From Aegilops tauschii subsp. strangulata (lineage: Eukaryota > Streptophyta > Magnoliopsida > Poales > Poaceae), in contig NC_053037.3 in NCBI RefSeq assembly GCF_002575655.3, positions 144,967,207 to 145,031,206 on the forward strand: DNA of 64,000 bases. The letters run 5' to 3'. The notes under the pieces are model-generated. The model was not told where the DNA came from. It was given only the letters and a program-made list of their open reading frames with translations, and searched no databases. Position numbers and translations under genes: made by a program. Every line of letters begins with the position of its first letter. Positions within the stretch are counted from its first letter, which is position 1. Shown here piece after piece: positions 31,741 through 42,503 of the stretch.

Positions 31741-32082
31741 CGCAATGCCTCGCACACACGCGCGTACATACGAGAGAAACGCGCATCGCTCGGCCCCCGA
31801 CCACCCACCGTAACCGGGAACTCCCCCGATATTTTCCTCGCCCTCGCTTCTACCATGGTTTTTTCGTCATGGACGGCCCAAAGAATGTCATGCAGCTGCG
31901 TCTCCGGCTCGCCCAGGACAAAAAGACCATTTTCTGTCATGATTATTTGTCATAGAAGTAGGAGCCCACCACATCTATGATGATACCGACTTTTGTCACA
32001 ATTATCGTCATAGAAGTGTCATAAGTATGACAGAAAAAAAATTGTTCGGCCCAAAATGTCACAGATGTGTCTTTTTGTAGTG
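31741..32082. repeat. Right terminal region of CACTA element
   Basis: GTCATGAT, GTCATAGAAG and GTCATAAGTATGAC motifs lead to the terminus GTGTCTTTTTGTAGTG at 32067-32082, the complement of CACTACAAAAAGACAC. The next three bases, GTG, equal those before the left end. Confidence 0.75.
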
Positions 32083-32560
32083 GTGTGCGATGCGGGGCGT
32101 ACGGCTGATCCAGGAGAACTGTTTGCGATGAGTCAGAACAATAGAAACGGGCAGCCATATCAATGTGTGTGCGATATATGGCATACAGTTCGCTTCAATG
32201 CATTGTGTGCTATTAGGGAATGCAACAGAAACGGTCAGCCAGATCAAGGTGTGTGTGATATACGGCATACGTTCACTCGGATGAACTATTTTCGATTAGG
32301 GAAGAGAACAAAAACGGATCAACTTAACAAGATGTGTGTGATATGCGGCATACAGTTCACATAGATGAACTGTTTGCGATGAGCCAAAAGAACACAAACG
32401 ATTCGTGTAAACAAGATGTGTGTGATACGCAACAAACAGCCCACTCATGAACTATTTGCGATGAGAAATTATAACACATACGGTTACTATAGTTAGTTCG
32501 TGTGCGATTTTGTTTGTGCAAAAAACTTTGCAAAATGCAAACTAGTTGCCTGCAGTGGCT
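32083..32560. repeat. Outer CACTA-like element: diverged subterminal repeats
   Basis: Four to five diverged units contain GTGTGTGATATGCGGCATAC and GAACTGTTTGCGATGAG followed by A-rich text. The spacing is about 80-110 bp. The first unit continues directly from the left flank at 4172 once the inserted CACTA and one GTG are removed. Confidence 0.6.
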
Positions 32561-32890
32561 AGGAGTATCGCACATGATGCGTCTGCGAGTACTCGTGTGC
32601 GATGATTAGTAAGTTACACATGCGTTTCCTTATGTTAACACGTGTGTGATAAATAACACGTGGCACCGCATATGGTATTCGGGTTGTGTGTGTGCTCCAC
32701 TTAATCTTCCCGCGCTCCAGCGAATGCTTCCTGTGCTCCACATGTGTGAATTGTAAAATCCACGCCTCTTCCCTCGTCGGTTTCCCGCCACCAGCTAATG
32801 CTTTCCTGCATATAACCTAGGCTGCAACGCACCGTCGCAACACTCTGCGCAGATCTAGTCCTCACCCATCTACCATTAGTTATTCCAAGC

Positions 32891-33489
32891 ATGCCAGGCA
32901 ACGACCAAAGCTTCAACGTCGACCCCTACCTGCGTTACATCTTCGGTGAGGGGAACGAGCCGGAGCAGGTCGGGGAGCAAGAGCTTCATCAGCCGGTGCA
33001 GGCACCATGGCCCATCGGCAGCGATATCGGTGTGACAGTCCTTGGGCACACAATCGACATATTGCAGAGGAGGTGTGCTGAGCGGTTTGCCATCCACTAT
33101 GCAAAAGATCCAGAGCTGCTCGGCGGCATGATCAATGACCCACCCGAAGAGCCGCCGTCACTAGTGCTCATCGAGAGCCTGATGCCCCTCAAGGAATGGG
33201 CAGAGGACCTCTCGATTCAGTCAGGACACAGGCAGCATGTGGCTTCATCATTGCCAGCGGCGGCTGTGTCAACCTCGATCCCGATGATGTGGTGGCTAGG
33301 CTCGAGCGCATCCTTAGCGGAGTTGACGTCCCCGACGAAGTAGAACATCGCCAACGTGATATCTTGAGGATGCAGGTGATGGACGGAATTTGCTACCAGG
33401 CCAGAGACATGGAAATGGAGCGGTTCCACAGAGATATCATGCGCGCGATTGCACACCCCAAGAGCCTCCCAGCGCCAGCAGCTCAATAG
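32891..33489 (+). pseudogene. Unidentified small gene, frameshifted
   Basis: ATG 32891 follows a plausible leader and encodes MPGNDQSFNVDPYLRYIFGE, then a segment ending near LMPLKEWAEDLS. The frame is lost near 33225 and a second frame continues with DPDDVVARLERILSGVDVPD and MEMERFHRDIMRAIAHPK to TAG 33487-33489. Together they would encode about 195 residues with a helical C-terminus. No family is recognised. A small unspliced intron instead of a frameshift cannot be excluded. It lies inside the outer CACTA-like element. Confidence 0.45.
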
Positions 33490-34175
33490 GCGGAGGCGGA
33501 TCGGGACACTTGGAGTGAACGACCACAAGGGTGCTATGCTGATCATGGAGTCCGAGAAGACTGTCATCGGAAGGCCGCCAGCTCAGCCTTTTAGCCTATA
33601 TTTTATTATAATTTTATGCATATGTAGGTCGTGAGTGTTCTGGGCCTTGCCGCATGTGGCATTTTAAATTATCCTGAATATGTAAGACAATTATTAACCG
33701 TTGCCATTGTAAATTTGCCTCAACGGCGAGCAGAGCGCACGCAGGGATGCCAGAGCGGAGCACACCGCGGCCGCCTCAATGGCGAGAAAAACGCGCGGAC
33801 AGACGCGAGCAGAGTGCATTGCGGCCGCCTCAACGGCGAGTAACCACGTGGTCAACCTTCTGGCACCCCGTGGGAGGCGCGACGGCGCATCCATAGGACA
33901 CGATGGTGATATCTTGACCGTGTGTGATAGTGGGCAGACACATACATGTACATCCGAGAACACGGGCCCACATTTCGGGCTTCCGATGCGTGGCATACGG
34001 TTGATCCAAAAAAACTGTTTGCGATGAGCCAGAACAACAGACTGGGCTTTGTAGGCCCAGAACCATCAATAAATTTTGACCTTGTTCTCAACACATTGCA
34101 TATTACAACGCAATAAGTAATTGCAAATATGTTCACACCTATCAAACTAATATGTGTTCACACTTAGCACCGGGC
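33490..34175. other. Intergenic part of outer CACTA-like element
   Basis: 33646-33718 (ATGTGGCATTTTAAATTATC and the following 50 bp) matches about 34933-35000 behind the next gene. 33720-33850 carries three CCTCAA(T/C)GGCGAG-type repeats with GCGGCCGCC. 33985-34045 again has GGCATACGGTTGATCC and CTGTTTGCGATGAGCC, the subterminal vocabulary seen at 32090. Confidence 0.5.
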
Positions 34176-34182
34176 TATAAAA
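34176..34182 (+). promoter_or_regulatory. TATA box for the 34262-34861 gene
   Basis: TATAAAA in GGGCTATAAAAACTACCC lies about 80 bp before the ATG. Confidence 0.6.
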
Positions 34183-34261
34183 ACTACCCACTCGAAAATT
34201 ACTTCACAGTTCCTCCCTTCATCACCCACAAAACTGGTCGTTCCTGTCAAGTCGTTCCGCC

Positions 34262-34861
34262 ATGACCGGTAGGAGGAGTTTTGGGTGGACATATAACCAG
34301 GCAGCAAAGACCAAGGCCGTGGAAGCACTAGAAAGGTCCCTCCGTGAAGTGGCAGCCACAGCAGAGATGTCCCGGCGCGCCGCGGAGCCCTCGAATGAGC
34401 TCTCACGGGCACGCGAGGGCTCTCACAAGCGCACTCGTCACGTCGGCCATCACGACGAGCTGGCGTTCCTGAACTCCTTGGCCGGCGACAACGACATTCT
34501 CGCTGGCCTCATTAAGTAGCAGGAGCTGGTCGACGGCTTGATGAAGCTGCTCGAGATCAGCGATGCCTCGGTTGACAAGGCGACCGGCCTCGTCGAGCAA
34601 CTCATGGGTGACAATGCAAAGCTCCTCAAGGCACTTGCCAAGAAGGAGGAGGAGGCCGCCGGCTGGAAGATGCTGCATGAGCAGAGCAGTGCCTCGGGGA
34701 TGATGCTGACAGCGGTCGTCGAGGAACTGATGGGTGACTTGAGGAAGCTCCGGATCGAGCGCGAGCAGGAGGTGGAGGAATCTGTGGCTCCTTTAAAGCA
34801 AAGTCATGGGGAATTGAAGGAGCTGGAGGATGTCATCGCCTGGCGATCCATCGACGAGTAG
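34262..34861 (+). pseudogene. Coiled-coil protein gene, one nonsense codon
   Basis: One frame runs from ATG 34262 to TAG 34859-34861 (199 codons), interrupted only by TAG 34517-34519. It encodes MTGRRSFGWTYNQAAKTKAV, then helices rich in Glu, Leu, Lys and Ala (GLVEQLMGDNAKLLKALAKK, VVEELMGDLRKLRIEREQEV) that would form coiled coils. A TATA box is well placed. No family is recognised. Its 3' flank matches that of the 32891 gene, so both probably descend from genes carried by the same transposon family. Confidence 0.5.
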
Positions 34862-35509
34862 ACAAACAGTAGCGACCCAGATCGTTGTCTGCGATTTCCT
34901 TCTTCTCTTGTCCCCGTGTCTTCCAGGCATTACTGCATGTGGCATTTTAAATTATCCGGAATATGTAAGACAATTATTATCTGGGCCATTGTAAATTTGT
35001 CGTCATATTATCCGTTGCCATTTTATTTGTCGTCGTATTATCAGTTGCCCTATGTGGCAATTTAAATTAGGCCAGAATACGAGTTGAAAACACGAACAAA
35101 GCAAATGCTGCCATGCGATCACAAGCAAACACCCTCCATCCAGGTGCTTTAATTAACCCATTAATGGAGAAGTTGTGAGCTAGGTGGGCGGCCACTGGTG
35201 CATGGAGGTCAAAGAGCTCGCTTCCCGATGAGCATGGGCGGCCTTGCTGCTCGCACGTGTCCCGTCGAGCCTGCGAGGTGGACAGGATGCATGCGTCTCG
35301 TCGAGCCTGCGCGGAGGACTACTCGCACGTGTCCCGTTGAGCCTGCACGGCAGACTTCTCGCACTCGTCCCGTCTAATCAAATAGCTGCACACACGCCAC
35401 CGAGTATGGTTAAATTTTGACATGGTTCATATAATACGACCGTTTGCGATATTAATGTCTCAGCTATTTGTTTCAAAAAGGACTTCGTTGGCTATTAATG
35501 CGTGCGCCT
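34862..35509. other. 3' flank and non-coding DNA of outer element
   Basis: 34933-35005 repeats the 3' module of the previous gene. 35180-35370 has three CGCACGTGTCCCGT(C/T)GAGCCTGC-like repeats. No gene is seen. Confidence 0.45.
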
Positions 35510-36112
35510 TGTCTCAAACTGGACGTTTTTTTTACCATGGCAGATATGTGCCATGTCATGAAACCATGCCAAGTTTCATGTTTTTTGGGTGAGTTTTTGA
35601 TTTACTGGGATTTAAAAACCGAGATTCTCAATGTTTCAGGACGATGAGAAGTTTGTAATTCATTCCCATTCCTTAAATCAAACCTAACACATGCACCCAA
35701 TGACACATGTACGGTTTCCCACCCATTTTGCTTCACTGGAGCATGTGCTTGTAGTTCAAATTTGAATTATGGACTACATTAAATGCCTAGAAAACTTAAT
35801 TAATATATACAATGGCCAAACGAACCCGGAACAGTTTCAAATTTCAGCACGACACTCCTATTATTCTATGTTGCCTATAGAAAACAAAGTTCAAGGCGAG
35901 AAGAGGCAGCGGTTACCGTTTCGCCCACAAGAGGGGCATGTTTCCCTACCGGAACCACGAGGGTTGCGAGAACAAATTGGCAATGTTTTTACCATGACAT
36001 ATGTGCCATGACGTGACACCATGCCACCTTTGATGACTTTCTGGTGAGTTTTGGATTTATGGGGATTTAAAAGCCGAGATTCCAAATGTTTGAGGATGAG
36101 CCTTGACATTGG
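35510..36112. repeat. 455-bp tandem repeat, second copy split by retrotransposon
   Basis: ATGTGCCATG, GATTTAAAA(A/G)CCGAGATTC and neighbouring text occur at 35546 and again at 36001, a period of 455 bp. The second copy breaks at 36112, where the Fatima-like LTR begins, and resumes at 50198 to about 50480 (CATGCACCCAA, TTTGAATTATGGAC, CGTTTCGCCCACAAG). Confidence 0.75.
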
Positions 36113-36583
36113 TGTCGGTGTCAAAACTGGCGGATCTCGGGTAGGGGGTCCCGAACTGTGCGTCTAAGGCGGATGGTAACAAGAGGCGGGGGACACAATG
36201 TTTACCTAGGTTCGGGCCCTCTCGATGGAGGTAATACCCTACTTCCTGCTTGATTGATCTTGATGATATGAGTATTACAAGAGTTGATCTACCACGAGAT
36301 CGTAGAGGCTAAACCCTAGAAGCTAGCCTATGATTATGATTGTTGTTGTCCTACGGACTAAACCCTCCAGTTTATATAGACACCGGAAGGGGCTAGGGTT
36401 ACCCAGAGTCGGTTACAAGGGAGGAGATCTACATATCCGAATTGCCAAGCTTGCCTTCCACGCAAAGGAGAGTCCCACCTGGACACGGGACGAAGTCTTC
36501 AATCTTGTATCTTCATAGTCCAACAGTCCGACCAAAGTATATAGTCCGGCTGTCCGAGGACCCCCTAATCCAGGACTCCCTCA
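36113..36583 (-). mobile_element. 3' LTR of Fatima-like element
   Basis: Plus-strand text runs TGTCGGTGTCAAAACTGG to CAGGACTCCCTCA. In sense orientation it starts TGAGGGAGTCC and ends ACACCGACA. It contains GTTTATATAGACACC, a TATA-like site on both strands. Confidence 0.88.
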
Positions 36584-36597
36584 GTAGCCCCTGAACC
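36584..36597 (-). other. Polypurine tract of Fatima-like element
   Basis: Minus-strand GGTTCAGGGGCTAC abuts the sense start of the 3' LTR. Confidence 0.75.
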
Positions 36598-37016
36598 AGG
36601 CTTCAATGACGATAAGTCCGGCGTGCAGATTGTCTTCGGCATTGCAAGGCGGGTTCCTCCTCCGAATACTCCATAGAAGATTTTGAACACAAGGATCGTG
36701 CCCGGCTCTGCAAAACAAATTCCACATACCACCGTAGAGAGTGTAATATTCCACAAATCTAATCTGCTGACAACTTTTCATAACATGACATCCTGCCGTG
36801 GTCCGGTCATTACGAACTATTTTTTCCAGCCTGCCATTGCACGTGTTGCGATGCGGTTTTCTTGGCACGTCTTGTCGAAGCAGAGATCGTGTCCCCTTAT
36901 CACGGGATTCTCATCAATACGGGTGTGGGTAACCCAATCGTGCCTGCTGGTATGACTCCTCGATTTTAGGCAAGTTCCAAACGGCCACGCGGAGGACGCT
37001 TGATATTCACCCTCTT

Positions 37017-37022
37017 TATAAA
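37017..37022 (+). promoter_or_regulatory. TATA box of the antisense gene
   Basis: TATAAA in CCTCTTTATAAAGGGGCC lies 103 bp before the ATG at 37125. It is on the strand opposite to the retrotransposon's own transcription, so the gene has its own promoter. Confidence 0.65.
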
Positions 37023-37124
37023 GGGGCCAAGGCCTGTCCTTTTCTTCTCGCGCTCGATCCTTCCCTTCTCCCACCTCGAATTACAACACCCAAGGCTCAG
37101 GCTAAGCGCTTCGGACCTTCAATC

Positions 37125-40116
37125 ATGTCCGGATCCAACCTTCAAGGCCGGTGGATGGCCTCCTCTGTCACAGAGGAGGACATCAAGAAGCTAAGAGAAG
37201 CTACGTATCTGACCGCCGAAATCTCACACAGGCTACCTGCTCAAGGGCAGGTCATCCCCACTGCCGAACCCAACGACAGTGTCGTATTTGTTTCCCACTT
37301 CCTCTGAGGGCTAGGTTTTAGTCTTGATCCCTTTGTTAGAGGGCCTATGTTCTATTACGGGCTCGATTTCCATGATCTAGCTCCAGATTCCATCCTTCAC
37401 ATCTCGTCGTTTATCGTCGTGTGTGAGGCCTTCCTCCGCATCACCCCACACTTCGGCTTATGGCTTAAGACCTTCAATGTGAAGCTGAAGATGATCGATG
37501 GGCGACACGCCGAATGCGGAGGTGCCATAATAAGCAAAGGCGCTGATGCTCCATGGCCAAAGGGTTCCTTCCCGGAGATGTCCAACTTATGGCAGCAGGA
37601 GTGGTTTTACATCACAGCTCCCCGAAGTACTAAGTGGGTAGCTGCCCCTGCCTTCCGTTCGGGGCCCCCGCCACAACTGGTGTCATGGGTCAACAAGGGG
37701 CTGGACTGGGGCCAGTTAATGATGTGCCGACATTGCAGAGTCGCATCCGAGATCTCCTCAAGAGAGATGTCAGCCTTGTCAAGGTAATGCAAGTCATGCT
37801 AGTTCGTCGGGTCCTGCCATGCCAACGTCAACCTCTCCGTATGTGGGAGTTCAACCCGGAAGGACTGCGAACTATTCAGCAATTCTTCGGCGTGACGCTC
37901 GAAGAGATGTATGGATTGTTCTTCGGTTCACGAATAAAGTGTCCGGACACCACCGAGGATGCGGGTCTAAACTGCAATCGTACAGATACCCATGTAAGTA
38001 ATTATGCGGCTGAACACACTGTCTTTTCATTTGTCACAACATCATTCTGAAAAAAAAATCACTCTTGGCCAGGACTGGATAAGAAAGGCGAAGATGATCA
38101 GGTGTTTGGCCCCCCTTCCCGAAGGCTCACCGGATCCTGTACTAGCCAGGATGCTTGAGCACGCACCTTATCAAGTGCCGTCAGGGGATGATAAAGGGAG
38201 GAATAAAGAAGCCGAAAGCGGGCCTCATGCATTACTCATCCAAACCGGGGGAATTAGTGTCTCCGTGAAGGAGGATAATCAGGGAGAAGAATCTAAAATC
38301 CCCTCTCCCCAAGGAAGGAAAAGGACCGCCTCTGAAGTCTTGGAAACGAGGGTTTCCAAACGAGGGAAGAAACCTTCGTCAGGGGGCCCTGTCCCGGAGG
38401 GCGTCCTTACCGCACCGTGCCCGCAAGGGGGTCAGCCCTCCACCGAGCTGTAAGTGAACAAGAGTACTTTTGGTAAACATATCCTGCTTCTTCTCCGAGG
38501 ACAATAACCGAGACGTATGTCTTGCAGTTCGGATCGTAGCCCTTCTCGACAGAGTTCATCTTCGGAGGCTCTTCTTCCGGAGATGATGGAGAGTGAAACG
38601 CCTCCCCCTGTCTCCCCGCCTCATGAGGCGGACGACCCTGAGGTGTCGTCACGGAGGATTTCTCCTGATCCGCCAAGGCCAGAAGGTAACCCTTCGGCCA
38701 CCCGAAGTCCGGAGTATTCGGCTCCTAAGGAGAGCGACAGAAAGAGTCCGGTACTGTCCGGTGCACGACCGGACGCACTGATGGGTCTTCTGGAGCAAGC
38801 GGCTATCTCAGAGGCGCATCGTACTTTAATGGGTATGGTGGTTGAGAGGATTTCATCCGCCAAAAGTGGGTTGCATGAAGCTTTTATGAGCCTGCTAAGA
38901 GGCTTTGAGGTACGCAAAGTAATATATATTTTTTGACGGTACCGCACATGCTAGGTGTGCCCTATATAGATAGTAGCCCCTGAGACTCTGGTTGCTGTCC
39001 AAAGGCGGCAAACATAGGATCATAGTCCTAGGTAATGATCATGTTGCTTACATGTGCAGGCGGCTGAGGGTCCGGTGACTTGCCGGACTGGTGAGTTTGC
39101 CGAACTGAGGTGGCAGCTTGATGCGGTAGATGCCGACATCGTGCTTGTGAACGAGCGGCTTGACGAGGCACAGGGTATGTATTTTTCGGTGGCCAACAGA
39201 TATTAAGAGGAGCATGATGCTAGTACCTATAATATGCTGTGACTGCAGATGGAGCTGCCGCCGTGGAGACCCTTCGGGCGGAACTTGCCCGAGCCAAGGA
39301 ACAAGCCAGGAGAAGTGATGCGGCCGCCCTAAAGGCGGCTGAAGAGTTAAGAGCCGAACAGGCTGCTCATCGCCAGAGCGAAGATAAAATAGCCAAGATG
39401 GCTGTTGAGCTGAAGGATGCCGTCGGCCGGTACGAGCTTCTTGAAAGGAAAGCCAAACGAAAACGGCGGACCTGAAGAAAGCCATGGTAGCAGCCAAGGA
39501 AAACCGCTCTAAAATCAGAGCGGAAAAGGAGGAGCTTCGTCCAGCCGGAGATATCACGGCTGGGAAGCCCTTTTTGTTGTGGACGAAGTTCGGAGATCCG
39601 AAGTATGCCCCTCTGGATCAATTATGGAGTGCTGCAGACGCGTACTTGGACTTGGCAACGAGTGTTGCTGATGCGACTGAGTTTTTCAAAGATCAGAAAG
39701 ATCATGAAGTGGAAAGGTTGTTCTGGTCGCAGTTCAGTGTTCCCACGCGTCCGCTGCTGTTAAATGAACAAATGGCCGAGTGGGCTAAGCTCCATAGGTT
39801 GTCTGGACTTGCCATGAGGTCTGTCGTGGATCATCTTTGGCTGGAGGGACCAAGGCCGAATAGTTATTTTGGTTTAGTGCAATGATTCCTTGGTGCTGTG
39901 CCGCATATCGATGCTGTAAAGAGGTCGGCGTGCATAGAGGGTGCGCGGATGGCTCTTGCCCGTGTTAAGACATACTGGGCAGAGATGGAGGCCACTGCTA
40001 TTGCAACCGAGGATCCGGCCGTAGGCCAGGTCTCGGCCGAGCACTATTTTGAAGAAGTCCTAGAAGGTGCTCGTTTAATAGAGGCTCAGTGCTCGAAGAG
40101 TATCATGTTCGAGTGA
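37125..40116 (+). pseudogene. Antisense spliced gene (PF04195-like) inside Fatima-like element
   Basis: Five exons can be traced by GT-AG borders: about 37125-37993, 38073-38449, 38528-38909, 39060-39174 and 39249-40116. Exon 1 encodes MSGSNLQGRWMASSVTEEDI and the LHISSFIVVCEAFLRITPHF block typical of the putative gypsy-type transposon family PF04195. Exons 2-3 are Pro/Ser-rich and low complexity. Exons 4-5 encode a coiled coil (ELARAKEQARRSDAAALKAA) and a helical end, MALARVKTYWAEMEATAIAT. TGA 37305-37307, a shift near 37710, a shift near 39470 and TGA 39883-39885 disable it. Opposite-strand genes are known from the Tat/Grande branch of gypsy elements; their role is unsettled. Confidence 0.72.
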
Positions 40117-41229
40117 CATGTATCCCAATTGTAAAAACAATGCTATTTGGATTATAAAGGCTGTGTTTATACTTTTGCCTGAAAGTATTATGATGCCTCC
40201 TGTGCGGCCGTTTATGTATGTATATAACCTGAAAGTTTGCAGTCGTCGGCTTCAGCCCCCACGCATATAATGTGGGGGTGTTCGGAAAAGCGCGTATTCA
40301 CACTTGATCCAACGTCTTGGTCCATTAAGGAGGTGATAGAGCGGCGAACAAGGCAATCGGACTATATAGCTTTAACACTTTCACTTAGCCATAGGAGTTT
40401 GACGGTGGGGCTACTATATAGCCCCTAGTACTTCCGTGCTCATCCGAATACGGGGCGCGTACATACATGACCGGGAAACCGGCCCTTCGTTAATGCGGAG
40501 GAATCGCGAAGATTCCGCTGAGTCATCGAGTGGTTGACCAGTCTCACGCTTTACCATGACAGTCAGTTTTCGACTTTCTCTACTGAGGTGCTCATCCAGA
40601 TGAACCAAGGAACAATTGCAGTAGTTCTCCCGGTGCCACCTTAGCCGATAGAGCGGAACATAAGGTAGCAAAACACGGGAGCCGGGCCAACCCAACTATT
40701 GACCAAAGACATGATTCGGAGCTGATGCATATAAGGCCAAACTCGCGACGCCGAACACTCCCTAAGGTATTCGGTCTTTACAACGTATACTGGGCTGAGT
40801 AACGCCCTCGATAATGAACCCTGAATTTCCAGGTACGTGCATTAGTCTGACGTGACGAAATGCCAATAACTCCGGCATCCCTCTTGGTTATGTTGAATAT
40901 CCGGAGGGTGTGAAGCAACAAGAGACAGTAAAAAAGGTTTACACTGGGTCTTAATCTAAAAAGAAACCTTTGAGCGGGGCCCTGCTGCAGGTCTGCGCCT
41001 GTGTATCCATTGTGCCGTATCCTGGAAGGGTGTAGCACGATGATCATCTGTAAGAGAGAAAAGCCCAGGTGAAAGTTTTCGTGCGAAAAATTGGTTATTC
41101 TTAATGAACCATTAAAATTCAATCTAAATAAGGTCAAGCCAAACTGTAGTCCTTTTTACATGCGGAAGCCCCTAGCACCACCTATGGGGGTGTATCCATC
41201 GACCCAATCTCAGGTTTATCTGAGCTATT
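40117..41229. other. Internal non-coding DNA of Fatima-like element
   Basis: This lies between the two convergent transcription units. Neither strand shows RT, RNase H or integrase motifs, which is why the copy is called non-autonomous. The 119-codon minus frame at 40778-41137 has no known domain. Confidence 0.55.
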
Positions 41230-42480
41230 ACAGCTAGTGGTGCGCCGGACTCGTCTAGCCGTGTCCGCGGTCTTGACGACCGATCATTTATTCTGGTTGG
41301 AGAGGTCGTTCAGTGTTCGGCTGCTAGAGCCACCACACATTCTTCCACACGTAAGGAACGCTCTGTGTTTCCGCCAACTATGACGATACCACGTGGACCG
41401 GGCATCTTAAGCTTAAGATAAGCGTAATGCGGTACTGCATTAAAACGAGCGAAGGCCGTTCTTCCGAGTAGTGCGTGATAGCCGCTTCGGAATGGAGCGA
41501 TGTCGAAGGTTAATTCTTTGCTTCGGAAGTTGTCGGGAGAACCGAATACAACCTCTAGAACTAGAGAGCCCGTGCAGCGGGCCTATGGCCCTCGTATTAC
41601 TCCTTTAAAGGTAGTATTGCTTTGGCTGATTCTTGTCGGGTCTATCCCCATTTTGCGGACTGTGTCCTGATATATCAGATTAAGACTACTGTCGCCGTCC
41701 ATAAGGACTCGGGTGAGATGGTACCCGTCAATTATTGGGTCTAGCACCAAGGCAGCCGATCCTCCGTGCCGGATACTAGTTGGGTGATCCCTGTGATCAA
41801 AAGTGATCGGGCAGGCCGACCAAGGGTTGAACTTGGGGGTGAAGGGCTCCACGGCGCATACGTCTCGGAGTGCGCGTTTGCTCCTCCTCTTCGTTACGTG
41901 AATCATGTTCACTGTTTTTACCTCTGGTGGGAATTTTTTCTGTCCCCCAGTGTTTGACTGGCGAGGCTCATCCTCGTCTTCACTTGGTGTCTCCCTCCCC
42001 TTGCGTTCGGCGTTTAGCTTGCCGGCTTGCTTGAAGACCCAGCATTCTTTGTTGGTGTGATTTGAAGGTTTGTCGGAGGTGCCATGAATCTGACATAATC
42101 TGTCTAGAATCTTGTTTAGGCTGGACGGTCCATCTCTGCTGCCTTTGAATGGCTTTTTCCGTTGACCGGGTCGAGAGCCCCTAAATCCGGCGTTTACCGC
42201 CGTGTTGTCTGGGTTGTCTTCATTGTTTCGACGCTTGCTTTTATTGCGTTGCGGTTTTCCATTGCCATCCCTAACTTCGGATGTGCCTGGGTCGCTGGTG
42301 TCGCTACGGGCCAGCCAACTATCTTCGCCCATGCAAAAGCGGGTCATAAGGCTTGTTAGGGCTGCCATTGTCCTCGGTTTTTCCTGGCCGAGGTGTCTGG
42401 CGAGCCATTCGTCCCAGACACTGTGTTTGAAAGCCGCTAAGGCTTCGGTGTCCGGGCAGTCGACAATTTGATTCTTCCTG
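41230..42480 (-). pseudogene. gag C-terminus and truncated protease
   Basis: From 42368 the minus strand is open to 41583. It gives a basic linker (KPQRNKSKRRNNED), a Cys/His segment (LCQIHGTSDKPSNHTNKECW) and then protease text with RVLMDGDSSLNLIYQD near 41670-41705. Homologues usually have D-G-G at the DGD position, so the active site may be damaged. After TAG at about 41580 the same frame continues with FRSGYHALLGRTAFARF and fades out near 41230. RT does not follow. Confidence 0.72.
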
Positions 42481-42503
42481 GTGAGGAATCTGTTCCAAAG
42501 CTA

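Larger units (their letters stand above)
4173..32082. mobile_element. Composite CACTA (DTC) element, 27.9 kb
   Basis: The left end reads CACTACAAAAAAATACAC. The right end, reverse-complemented, reads CACTACAAAAAGACAC, so the two ends form an imperfect terminal inverted repeat of about 26 bp. GTG flanks both sides (4170-4172 and 32083-32085), matching the 3-bp duplication made by CACTA transposases. Both arms carry long subterminal repeat arrays, also typical of the superfamily. The centre holds a nested chromovirus, MITEs and gene fragments, but no transposase (TNPD/TNPA) that I can recognise, so the copy would be non-autonomous. That the two ends belong to one element is an inference from the TIRs, the duplication and the shared outer flanks. 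Confidence 0.7.
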
